From the NCBI GenBank assembly GCA_002771395.1, contig PCSS01000027.1:1-5133 (forward strand): DNA of 5,133 nt, given 5' to 3'. The notes under the pieces were generated by a model that was given only the letters and a program-made list of their open reading frames with translations, had not been told where the DNA came from and made no database searches. The translations under genes were made by a program, and so were the position numbers. Positions 1-5,133 of this stretch are shown piece by piece; position 1 is the first letter of the stretch; each line of letters begins with the position of its first letter. This DNA comes from Bacteroidetes bacterium CG23_combo_of_CG06-09_8_20_14_all_32_9. GTDB taxonomy: Bacteria > Bacteroidota > Bacteroidia > Bacteroidales > GWA2-32-17.

Positions 1-147
1 TGACTTTACAGACAGACTCTAATTAGCGAAATAATAAAATGAAACAGCGTGAGTAGTTACAAATATTTTGTTTCTTTCGGAACAGAAAACTCTTTTTCTT
101 TTTTTTCCCGATGAAAGGGCATTGTAATACTGCCTCTTCTTTCAAAG

Positions 148-180
148 TTCCTTCAACTTTTTCCGAAATTCCTTCAACTT
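148..180. repeat. Two 12-nt direct repeats with 21-nt period
   Basis: The word TTCCTTCAACTT occurs exactly at 148-159 and again at 169-180, one copy every 21 nt. On the minus strand the period equals seven codons and would encode EVEGISE and KVEGTLK, a heptad-like pattern. This could be the trace of a coiled-coil coding sequence that has lost its start, or a simple local duplication. Nothing else in the flank supports a gene. Confidence 0.5.
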
Positions 181-253
181 CTATAGCAGTGCCAGAGATT
201 ATGCGGGAATAAAAGGATTATTAAATATTGAGGTAATTGAATGAACTATAAAT

Positions 254-277
254 TAGCACAAGCGGACGTTTGCGCTA
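254..277. repeat. 24-nt imperfect palindrome (REP-like stem-loop)
   Basis: TAGCACAA (254-261) and TTGCGCTA (270-277) flank the 8-nt centre GCGGACGT. Read on the minus strand the arms form an 8-bp stem with one G-U pair; on the plus strand that pair is an A-C mismatch. It is G+C-rich compared with its surroundings. It resembles the short dispersed palindromes found between genes in Bacteroidota, but I cannot count genomic copies from one window. The T-run at 285-291 on the plus strand follows too far away for a good terminator. Confidence 0.4.
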
Positions 278-314
278 TTAGAGGTTTTTTTGTTTCTTTT
301 TTGCAATTCACAGA

Positions 315-348
315 AAAAGCCTTGCTTCTTCGAAGAAGCAAGGCTTTT
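315..348 (-). terminator. Intrinsic terminator, perfect 34-nt palindrome
   Basis: AAAAGCCTTG at the left is mirrored exactly by CAAGGCTTTT at the right around a CTTCGAAG centre, giving a stem of about 15 bp with a tiny loop. The arms start with an A-run and end with a T-run, so the hairpin can work in both directions. On the minus strand it lies about 110 nt beyond the UbiD stop codon and is the obvious end of the enolase-UbiD transcript. No convincing plus-strand gene feeds into it from the left. Confidence 0.85.
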
Positions 349-456
349 ATCAAGTTTGAAATTTTAGAATGGCTATTTTTTGCACTTTCATGCGTAACAT
401 AAGATTGTAAGTAAATCCGCAACAAAGAACAAACTGCTATGTAAATTCTGTAAATT

Positions 457-2316
457 TCATTTTTGTTTTTCATAGCCATCATTAGTAATTAGATTATGTA
501 TCGCTTGCGACGGTGATTTTTCAAATTCCGAAAAGCCGAGTTTTACCCATATTTCGTTAATTTTTGAAATTGTTTCTTTGTTTGAATAAACCGGATTTGG
601 CCAAGGTTTTTTAAGATGAGGTTTTGAAGTACCATCAATAAAAAGAACTTTATCGGTGTTAATAATAATTTTTTTAATATCGCGTAACGGGTCAATATTT
701 GCAAGGCAATGCCATAAAACAATATCTTTATTATAAATATTCAATCCTTTGTCGCATAAAATAAGGCATTTTAGATGAAAATTATTTTGATAAATATTCT
801 TTATAAATATTTCGGGATTAAAACTTTCAGAATTTTCAATTTGAAGTAATATTATTCTGTATTTCAATAAAATACTATTAATTTCTATAACTTTATTTAA
901 TTCTTTACAATGCTTATAAATAATATTTTGCTCATTTACAGTCCAAAAAATTTTGGGCGAAGCAGAATTGCAAGTATCATCTATCAGCAGTTTTCCGCCA
1001 TAAGCAAATTGATTAGTAGCGTGTTCCAAAGCATCTAATGGTCCGTCAGAAAAAAATAAATTTTGCGAAAAATCAATATTCTCAAGAATTGATTGGTAAA
1101 CTTTTTCTTCGTTGTGCGGATTTTTAGTTGTAACAACGAGTACTTTATTCAGCATCATTTGCCCCATACCCCAAAGCGAATGAGCGACCTTTTGTGCCTG
1201 CCCCGGGTACTCGTTTTTAATTTGCACAATTACAAGGTTGTGAGCTACACCAAAACAGGGCATATTAATATCAATAACTTCGGGCAAGCCTGCCTTTTGT
1301 AACAACGGTAAAAAAATCCGTTCGGAAGCTTTTATAAACCAAAAATCTTCCTGCGGCGGAACACCAACAACAGTTGCCGGATAAATTGCGTTTTTGCGCC
1401 TTGTTATGCAAGTAACATGGAAAACAGGATAATTATCGGGTAATGAGTAAAATCCGGTATGGTCGCCAAATGGACCTTCATTAACTAAGGGCTGCATCGG
1501 GTCAACAAAACCTTCAATTACAAAATCTGCATCGGAGGGAACTTCAATATCCTGGGTTAAACATTTAACTAAATTAACACGTTTTTTTCTTAAAAATCCT
1601 GCAAGCAAATATTCGTCAATTCCATCGGGTAAAGGCGCTGAAGCACAATATGAATAAACCGGGTCGCCACCTAAAATAACTGCAATTGGAATTTTCTTTT
1701 TTTGTTTAAGATATTCTGAAAAATGTTTTGCCCCTGTTTTGTGTAAATGCCAGTGCATACCGGTTTCGGTTGCACTAAATACCTGCATCCGATACATTCC
1801 TGCATTTCTTATTCCCGAAATTGGATTTTTAGTATTTACAATTGGAAGAGTAATAAACTTACCTCCATCAAAAGGCCAGCATTTTAATATCGGAAGCATT
1901 GCAAGGTCGGGTTTTTTGTAAACCACATACTGACAAGGAGCATGACGTTTAGAAATTTTCGGGAAATAGGATGAAATTTTTTTAAGAAGACGTAAAGTTT
2001 TTAGTTCGGCTTTAAAATTTTGGGGCGTAAGCAATAATCTTTCTATAGTTGAATTGATATCATTTTCAACAGCAGAAAAATTATCAATGTTTAAAGCGGT
2101 ACAAATTCTATCCTCACTTCCAAAAGCATTTATTAAAAGTGGAAATTGAGTACCGGTGTTTTCAAAAAGAAGCGCTTTGTTTTGTGATTTACTCTTTGAA
2201 ATTCTATCGGTAATTTCTGTTATTTCAAGTTCCGGATTTACATACCCAGTTATTCGCAAAAGCTGCTCTTTTGCTTCAAGAGCCAACACAAATTCACTTA
2301 AACCATTATAAGGCAT
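457..2316 (-). CDS. UbiD-family decarboxylase (menaquinone-biosynthesis decarboxylase-like)
   Basis: Predicted cytosolic, prenylated-FMN-dependent, non-oxidative decarboxylase of an aromatic or alpha,beta-unsaturated acid. The 619-residue protein starts MPYNGLSEFV and continues into an LEITEITDRIS stretch typical of UbiD N-termini, which supports this start. Family hallmarks are visible: the NAGMYRMQ segment with Arg176 (cofactor/substrate arginine), MHWHLHKTGAKHF near 187-199 (metal and cofactor region), Glu268 in VIEGFVDP, and the EGPFGDHTGFY signature at 280-290. That signature supplies Glu280 and Asp285, with Asp rather than Glu at the last triad position, as in E. coli UbiD. It is longer than E. 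coli UbiD (about 500 residues); the final 150 or so residues are an Ile/Lys/Asn-rich extension seen in Bacteroidota members usually annotated as menaquinone biosynthesis decarboxylases. Substrate is not provable here. No ubiX partner is in the window. It lies 86 bp after the enolase gene, same strand, no terminator between, so it is probably cotranscribed. Confidence 0.93.
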   Translation of the reverse strand: MPYNGLSEFVLALEAKEQLLRITGYVNPELEITEITDRISKSKSQNKALLFENTGTQFPLLINAFGSEDRICTALNIDNFSAVENDINSTIERLLLTPQNFKAELKTLRLLKKISSYFPKISKRHAPCQYVVYKKPDLAMLPILKCWPFDGGKFITLPIVNTKNPISGIRNAGMYRMQVFSATETGMHWHLHKTGAKHFSEYLKQKKKIPIAVILGGDPVYSYCASAPLPDGIDEYLLAGFLRKKRVNLVKCLTQDIEVPSDADFVIEGFVDPMQPLVNEGPFGDHTGFYSLPDNYPVFHVTCITRRKNAIYPATVVGVPPQEDFWFIKASERIFLPLLQKAGLPEVIDINMPCFGVAHNLVIVQIKNEYPGQAQKVAHSLWGMGQMMLNKVLVVTTKNPHNEEKVYQSILENIDFSQNLFFSDGPLDALEHATNQFAYGGKLLIDDTCNSASPKIFWTVNEQNIIYKHCKELNKVIEINSILLKYRIILLQIENSESFNPEIFIKNIYQNNFHLKCLILCDKGLNIYNKDIVLWHCLANIDPLRDIKKIIINTDKVLFIDGTSKPHLKKPWPNPVYSNKETISKINEIWVKLGFSEFEKSPSQAIHNLITNDGYEKQK

Positions 2317-2340
2317 ATTATTGCTTTTTGTTTTATGTTA

Positions 2341-2403
2341 ATTGTTAATTGCCTATTGCCTATTGCTTATTGCCTATTGCTAATTGTTTATTGCTAATTG
2401 TAT
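2341..2403. repeat. Heptamer array, nine ATTGNNN units
   Basis: ATTG recurs at exact 7-nt spacing nine times: 2341, 2348, 2355, 2362, 2369, 2376, 2383, 2390 and 2397. Three units are ATTGCCT and two are ATTGCTA; the rest vary only in the last three bases. The array fills most of the gap between the enolase stop codon, which it touches, and the UbiD start, which is 25 nt away. It lies in the untranslated gap ahead of ubiD in the operon transcript. Unit gain or loss would change the spacing between the genes but not any reading frame. Confidence 0.85.
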
Positions 2404-3689
2404 TAACGCAGGTACTTAAATTCACGACCGGTATAGCGTGCCGAACTGCCGAGTGTTTCCTCTATACGTAATAATTGATTGTACTTTGCAGTGTGTTCGG
2501 TGTGGTAAACTGATCCGGTTTTAATTAATCCTGTGTTAAGTGCAACTGCAAGTTCGGCAATAGTTGTGTCTTCGGTTTCACCTGAACGATAACTAATTAT
2601 TGAAGTATATCCCCATTTTAAAGCAAGTTGAACTGTATTAATTGTTTCTGTTAAAGTACCTATTTGATTTGGTTTGATTAATATACTGTTAGCAACGTTT
2701 TCCATTATAGCTTTGGCAAGTCGTTGGGTATTTGTTACAAAAAGGTCATCGCCAACTAATTGAACAGTATTACCCATTATTTTGTTTAGTTCAGCCCATC
2801 CTGCCCAGTCATCCTGATCGAGCCCGTCTTCAATAGAAACAATCGGGTATTTTTTAATCAATGTTTCCCAGTAATTAATCATTTCATTAGTAGTAAGTTT
2901 CTGATTATCTTTAGGTAACAAATATACTTTTTCTTCGTTGTTATAAAACTCGCTTGCAGCAGCATCAATGGCGATGTAAATATCTTGTCCTGCTTTGTAA
3001 CCTGCTTTTTCAATTGCTTTTATTATTAATTCAATTGCTTGTTCATTTGACTTTAAATTTGGTGCAAAACCACCTTTATCACCAACATTTGTAAAAAGTC
3101 CTTTTTCATTTAATATGTTTTCAAGACTATGAAAAACTTCTACTCCCATTCTTAAAGCATCGCTAAAAGTGTTGGCATTAGTGGGCATTATCATAAATTC
3201 CTGAATATCGAGCTTACTATTGGTATGAACACCGCCGTTTAAAATATTTATCATAGGAACAGGTAAAATATTGGCATTTATTCCGCCAATGTATCTGTAA
3301 AATGGCTGACCGGTAGTTAGTGCGGCAGCTTTTGCAGCAGCAAGAGAAACTGCAAGAATTGCATTTGCACCAATATGTGATTTATTGTCGGTGTCATCAA
3401 TATTAATCATGGTTTGGTCAATACCAACCTGGTCGGCAACAAAAATTCCTTTAAGTTCATCGTTCAATACTTTATTTATATTGTAAATGGCTTTAAGAAC
3501 ACCTTTGCCAAGGAATCTTCCCTTATCTTTATCGCGTAATTCAACTGCTTCATATTTTCCAGCAGATACTCCCGATGGAATACTTGCCCTGCCTATAACA
3601 CCTCTGTCGGTTACAAGGTCAACTTCTAAGGTCGGATTGCCTCTCGAATCGAGTATTTGGCGTGCAAAAATTCTTGATATATATCCCAT
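2403..3689 (-). CDS. Enolase-family protein with altered catalytic residues
   Basis: Enolase interconverts 2-phosphoglycerate and phosphoenolpyruvate in glycolysis. This 428-residue protein is full length and aligns by eye throughout: ILDSRGNPT (12-20), PSGVSAG loop with Ser42, NGGVH (151-155), QEF with Glu164, metal ligands Asp242, Glu287 and Asp314, base Lys339 in [16 protein letters not shown] (368-374) and Lys390 in LIKTG. Two invariant positions differ. The VGDEGG motif reads VGDKGG, so the general-acid Glu (yeast Glu211) is Lys205, codon 3075-3077. SHRSGETED reads SYRSGETED, so yeast His373 is Tyr367, codon 2589-2591. The usual SRSDR near the C-terminus is also replaced (YHTEHT, 395-400), and the active-site loop is SGVSAG rather than SGASTG. 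The frame is intact, so this is not an ordinary pseudogene. It may be a diverged paralogue with weak, changed or non-catalytic function. The start [11 protein letters not shown] fits enolase N-termini. It is the first gene of the operon. Confidence 0.9.
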   Translation of the reverse strand: MGYISRIFARQILDSRGNPTLEVDLVTDRGVIGRASIPSGVSAGKYEAVELRDKDKGRFLGKGVLKAIYNINKVLNDELKGIFVADQVGIDQTMINIDDTDNKSHIGANAILAVSLAAAKAAALTTGQPFYRYIGGINANILPVPMINILNGGVHTNSKLDIQEFMIMPTNANTFSDALRMGVEVFHSLENILNEKGLFTNVGDKGGFAPNLKSNEQAIELIIKAIEKAGYKAGQDIYIAIDAAASEFYNNEEKVYLLPKDNQKLTTNEMINYWETLIKKYPIVSIEDGLDQDDWAGWAELNKIMGNTVQLVGDDLFVTNTQRLAKAIMENVANSILIKPNQIGTLTETINTVQLALKWGYTSIISYRSGETEDTTIAELAVALNTGLIKTGSVYHTEHTAKYNQLLRIEETLGSSARYTGREFKYLR

Positions 3690-3782
3690 AGCAATTTTTT
3701 TAATATCAATTCAACATTTATTATTGTAAACTTTTCTGAAGTTTGAAACTAACTATTAATGTACCCTCTTAATTTAACGAGG

Positions 3783-3814
3783 TAAAAGTAGCTAATATTT
3801 CATTACTAACCGAA
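3783..3814 (-). promoter_or_regulatory. Weak candidate promoter for the enolase-UbiD operon
   Basis: Read on the minus strand, TTCG (3811-3814), then 20 nt, then TACTTTTA (3783-3790) approximates the Bacteroidota consensus TTTG, 19-21 nt, TAnnTTTG, with one mismatch in each box. Transcription would start near 3779 and leave a leader of about 90 nt before the enolase ATG. I saw no better match in the 150 bp upstream of the gene. No Shine-Dalgarno site precedes the ATG, which is normal for this phylum. Confidence 0.3.
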
Positions 3815-3885
3815 TAAAAAATGAACATCATAAGTAAAGACATTGATATTAAAGAGATATAACTGCTCATCAGGTGTTTTTTTCT

Positions 3886-4090
3886 AGCGCTGATTTCGCT
3901 GATAACTGCAGATATAATTTTTTTCAGCGAAAATTTGCGTTCACCCTGTTAGAAATCACTATTTCTATTCAGTTCATTTACCACGTTGGATATTGTTTTT
4001 GGTTCGTTCTTACTGATGATAAAATAAATTATCCAACGGGGTGAATTTTTAAGCTATCTAACAGGGTAAATCTGCGGGAAAAAAATTATG
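3886..4090. repeat. Palindromic intergenic repeat, apparently split by an insertion
   Basis: CGCTGA occurs at 3888-3893 and 3897-3902 and pairs with TCAGCG at 3924-3929. CTGCAGAT at 3906-3913 can pair with the ATCTGCGG at 4070-4077. Together with the following GGGAAAAAAA these pieces match, from memory, a dispersed element of the form CGCTGAT...CAGCGAAAATCTGCG...ATCTGCGGGAAAA seen between genes in many environmental bacteria. In this window the left part (to about 3939) and the right part (from about 4068) are separated by the four-motif element at 3940-4070. Family membership is recalled rather than searched. Confidence 0.4.
3940..4070. mobile_element. MITE-like element of four 16-nt inverted motifs
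   Basis: One motif occurs four times. Plus strand: TTCACCCTGTTAGAAA (3940-3955) and TTTACCACGTTGGATA (3977-3992). Minus strand: TTCACCCCGTTGGATA (4030-4045) and TTTACCCTGTTAGATA (4055-4070). The outer pair matches at 14 of 16 positions, as does the inner pair, so the piece is a nested inverted repeat about 130 bp long with no reading frame. The terminal arms, the small size and the apparent interruption of another repeat suggest a miniature transposable element mobilised in trans. Target-site duplications are not clear. Alternatives are a protein-binding array or an integrase or recombinase recognition region. Confidence 0.5.
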
Positions 4091-4112
4091 ACATGAGTAG
4101 TAACCAAAAGTT

Positions 4113-4152
4113 ATTAAAAACAAAACGGGAACTTTCTTACGAAAATTCCCGT
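4113..4152 (-). terminator. Intrinsic terminator of the large RNA
   Basis: On the minus strand ACGGGAAUUUUC and GAAAGUUCCCGU pair over 12 bp, including one U-G pair, and close a GUAA tetraloop. The stem is followed directly by UUUUGUUUUU. On the plus strand the U-G pair becomes a C-A mismatch and no T-run follows, so the terminator points along the minus strand. The stem occupies 4125-4152 and the U-tract 4116-4124. Confidence 0.88.
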
Positions 4153-4708
4153 CCATCAATTTAGGAGTTGCCTCCTTTATTGAGCCAGATTACTGTTATT
4201 ATAGCCGGTAAAAAAAGATACTAGACCTTTTTAAACCCCGGGAGCGTTTTGTTTCCCGAAGGAAACTTTCGTTTTCCCATCACTTGCGTAAGCAGACCGT
4301 TTATTTGCACATCGTTACCGATGTTCAACTTTCCGGTCCGACATTGGATTGGACAACTGATTAAGGTAGTCCTTTCCTTTGTCTTGGCAACTCTGGATTA
4401 CCCTGCATTGGTTTGAACCTTTGCATTACCCGAAACTTTCGGTGCCGTGTTTTGGTTACCCAAAATCGTGGTTTTACGTGGTAATTAAACCAACCGATTG
4501 CAGATTAGTACTTGCGGCTTGCGCCACTTGTCTATTTCTCCACTTATAAAGTTTTAACCTTATTTGTGGTCCGGCTCCTTTGCAGCGAGCTTTTTTTTGC
4601 AATTTTGCAATTGTTTGAAAGAACCCGGAAGTGTTTTATTGTTCTTATTAAGGAACAATTTGGCATTTCCCTTACTTAGCAGGTTGACTTTTTATCGCTC
4701 ACCTGATG
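4114..4708 (-). ncRNA. Large structured noncoding RNA of about 595 nt, unassigned class
   Basis: Bounded by a strong promoter (4712-4743) and an intrinsic terminator. G+C is about 41% by hand count against about 20% just upstream. All three minus frames are broken by stops; the longest open stretch is 58 codons without ATG. Hairpins on the minus-strand RNA: GTGGC-GCAA-GCCGC (4514-4527), ACATCG-GTAA-CGATGT (4309-4324), GTTTCC-TTCG-GGAAAC (4251-4266), AGGAG-GCAA-CTCCT within TCAAT/ATTGA (4156-4183), CCGAA-AGT-TTCGG (4430-4442), TGCA/GGT arms (4404-4425), ATTGTTC arms (4638-4659) and CAGGT/ACCTG nested in ATGCC/GGCAT (4662-4710). Three carry GNRA-type GCAA or GTAA loops and one a C(UUCG)G loop. 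GTGGC/GCCGC contains a G-U pair possible only on this strand. GAGCCGG (4571-4577) could pair long range with CTGGCTC (4182-4188). It lacks recognisable RNase P, tmRNA or SRP signatures. Function unknown; it may be a large ornate RNA comparable in size to OLE, ROOL or GOLLD. Confidence 0.72.
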
Positions 4709-4711
4709 CCA

Positions 4712-4743
4712 CAAATTTAAAGTATCTGAAATCCTAAATCAAA
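4712..4743 (-). promoter_or_regulatory. Bacteroidota-type promoter for the large RNA
   Basis: Minus strand: TTTG (4740-4743), exactly 20 nt, then TAAATTTG (4712-4719). All ten fixed positions of the consensus TTTG, 19-21 nt, TAnnTTTG used by the primary sigma factor of this phylum are matched. Transcription should start near 4706-4709, at the first base of the G+C-rich structured block. This precise fit is the main reason to assign strand and 5' end to the RNA. Confidence 0.8.
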
Positions 4744-5031
4744 TATTTTAAGTGTTTTTTATCAACAATGGATTAACAGAAGTTATTAACAAAATGTTAA
4801 TTTCGCTGGAATTAACAGTAATATAAGGAATTAATTAATTATATCAATATCGAAATTTTTAAATATTAAAGATTCAAACCCTTACTCTGTATGTGTTTAT
4901 AAATTTATTAACATAAATTTGAATTATGAACCGATTAAAGTTAATTTGTACATTCAAATAATTAAGGATTTGGGATTAAGTGTTTGTATAAAAATAAAAT
5001 GGACAACTTTTGTTAATTATTTACTCATGTT
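4744..5031. other. AT-rich intergenic stretch with DnaA-box-like words
   Basis: No credible gene. G+C is about 20% in the first 120 bases. TTATCAACA (4759-4767), ATTAACA (4772-4778), TTATTAACA (4783-4791), the reverse word TGTTAA (4795-4800) and ATTAACA (4811-4817) crowd into 59 nt. The two nonamers differ from the classical DnaA box TTATCCACA at one and two positions. No dnaA or other replication gene is in view, so an origin cannot be claimed. The words lie upstream of the promoter of the large RNA and could be a regulator's sites, or just AT-rich composition. Confidence 0.35.
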
Positions 5032-5115
5032 ATGCAAAAATATCTAAAAGGAGGCGCTTTCATTGTTAACGGGACTTCTAAAAATTGCTTTTTCTTTGTT
5101 GGACTTCAATTTTAA
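5032..5115 (+). pseudogene. Possible gene start or remnant (acyl-CoA dehydrogenase-like N-terminus)
   Basis: An ATG at 5032 opens 27 codons beginning MQKYLKGGAFIVNGTSKN and ending at TAA 5113-5115. The LKGGAFIV stretch resembles the N-terminus of Bacteroidota acyl-CoA dehydrogenases, which often start with a few residues and then LKGGEFLIK. After Asn18 the similarity stops, while the next frame reads FSLLDFNFKI and stays open to the window end, as if a frameshift were present. A loose promoter-like pair lies upstream: TTTG near 4983, then AACTTTTG near 5007. The AAAGGAGG inside the frame (5047-5054) would be a strong Shine-Dalgarno for a TTG at 5063, which is another possible start. Resemblance is slight, and chance is quite possible. 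Confidence 0.15.
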
Positions 5116-5133
5116 AATTACTCACATATTAAT

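Larger units (their letters stand above)
1..314. other. Left-edge region without a convincing gene
   Basis: No reading frame here has both a plausible start and a recognisable product. The minus strand has a frame open from about 220 down to about 22 that reads like a charged peptide (EVEGISE then KVEGTLK, followed by a lysine run), but it has no ATG and follows a TAA stop. It may be the decayed end of a gene, or chance. A plus-strand frame from 241 (54 codons, starting MNYKLAQADV) runs through the terminator palindrome and is not credible. The region also holds a 21-nt direct duplication (148-180) and a 24-nt stem-loop (254-277), listed separately. It lies beyond the terminator of the operon to its right and probably separates two transcription units. 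Confidence 0.5.

Noticed and set aside
241..405. A 54-codon plus-strand frame starting MNYKLAQADV
   Set aside because: It crosses both the 24-nt stem-loop and the terminator palindrome, and shows no protein-like pattern.
246..482. A 78-codon minus-strand frame starting MMAMKNKNE after and overlapping the UbiD end
   Set aside because: It runs straight through the perfect terminator palindrome at 315-348, overlaps the UbiD 3' end out of frame, and encodes no recognisable family.
1093..1921. Plus-strand frames at 1093-1302 and 1739-1921
   Set aside because: Both lie antisense inside the well-supported UbiD gene and have no family features.
2403..3689. Calling the enolase a pseudogene
   Set aside because: The frame is complete at 428 codons, with metal ligands, base lysine and all structural motifs kept. 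Selective change of a few active-site positions fits divergence better than decay.
3487..3729. An 80-codon plus-strand frame opposite the enolase N-terminus
   Set aside because: It is antisense to conserved enolase motifs and follows from their codon composition.
4224..4397. A 58-codon open stretch on the minus strand inside the RNA block, ending in GFKKV
   Set aside because: It has no ATG, directly follows a stop, and overlaps several clean tetraloop hairpins. A stretch this long is expected by chance in six frames over 600 nt.
4114..4708. Identity as RNase P RNA, tmRNA, SRP RNA or a group I/II intron
   Set aside because: I found no GAGGAAAGTCC-type RNase P core, no tmRNA-like ends with CCA, no SRP Alu or GGAA/GCAA helix 8 pair, no group I P7 core and no group II domain V. 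This was by eye only.
4561..4717. An 8-bp match ATTTGTGG with CCACAAAT that could close the 5' domain of the RNA
   Set aside because: The 5' arm overlaps the TAAATTTG promoter box, so most of it should not be transcribed.
1..5133. CRISPR array, tRNA genes or rRNA
   Set aside because: I saw no regularly spaced repeat and spacer pattern, no tRNA cloverleaf with GGTTCGAAT-type arm and no rRNA signature. The only regular array is the 7-nt repeat at 2341-2403.

Overview
The window is AT-rich (roughly one third G+C in the genes, near 20% in the right-hand flank). It looks like a Bacteroidota chromosome. The main reason is an almost perfect Bacteroidota-type promoter (TTTG, 20 nt, TAAATTTG). Supporting reasons are protein-coding genes without strong Shine-Dalgarno sites, a long Bacteroidota-style UbiD protein, and heptamer repeats between genes. 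I cannot name a genus.

Layout. Positions 1-314 hold no convincing gene, only a 21-nt tandem duplication and a 24-nt stem-loop. A perfect 34-nt palindromic terminator (315-348) closes a two-gene operon on the minus strand. The operon reads enolase-family gene (2403-3689), then UbiD-family decarboxylase gene (457-2316). The 86-bp gap between the genes is mostly an array of nine ATTGNNN heptamers. Upstream of the enolase gene lies a weak promoter candidate. Next comes a short palindromic repeat that seems to be split by a roughly 130-bp gene-free element. That element is built from four copies of one 16-nt motif, two in each orientation. Positions 4114-4708 hold no credible gene but look like a large structured RNA transcribed from the minus strand, with its own promoter, many tetraloop hairpins and an intrinsic terminator. 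The last 390 bases are very AT-rich, with DnaA-box-like words and a weak hint of a plus-strand gene start at the edge.

Two things stand out. First, the enolase keeps its metal ligands and base lysine but has Lys in place of the catalytic Glu of the VGDEGG motif and Tyr in place of the His of the SHRSGETED motif. It is therefore probably a paralogue with reduced or altered chemistry rather than the housekeeping glycolytic enzyme. Second, the roughly 595-nt RNA could not be matched from memory to RNase P RNA, tmRNA, SRP RNA, 6S RNA or a self-splicing intron, and may be an undescribed large bacterial RNA. The UbiD protein would decarboxylate an aromatic or unsaturated acid, possibly in quinone synthesis, using prenylated FMN from a UbiX protein encoded elsewhere. 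No pathway link between the UbiD and the enolase can be proved from this window.
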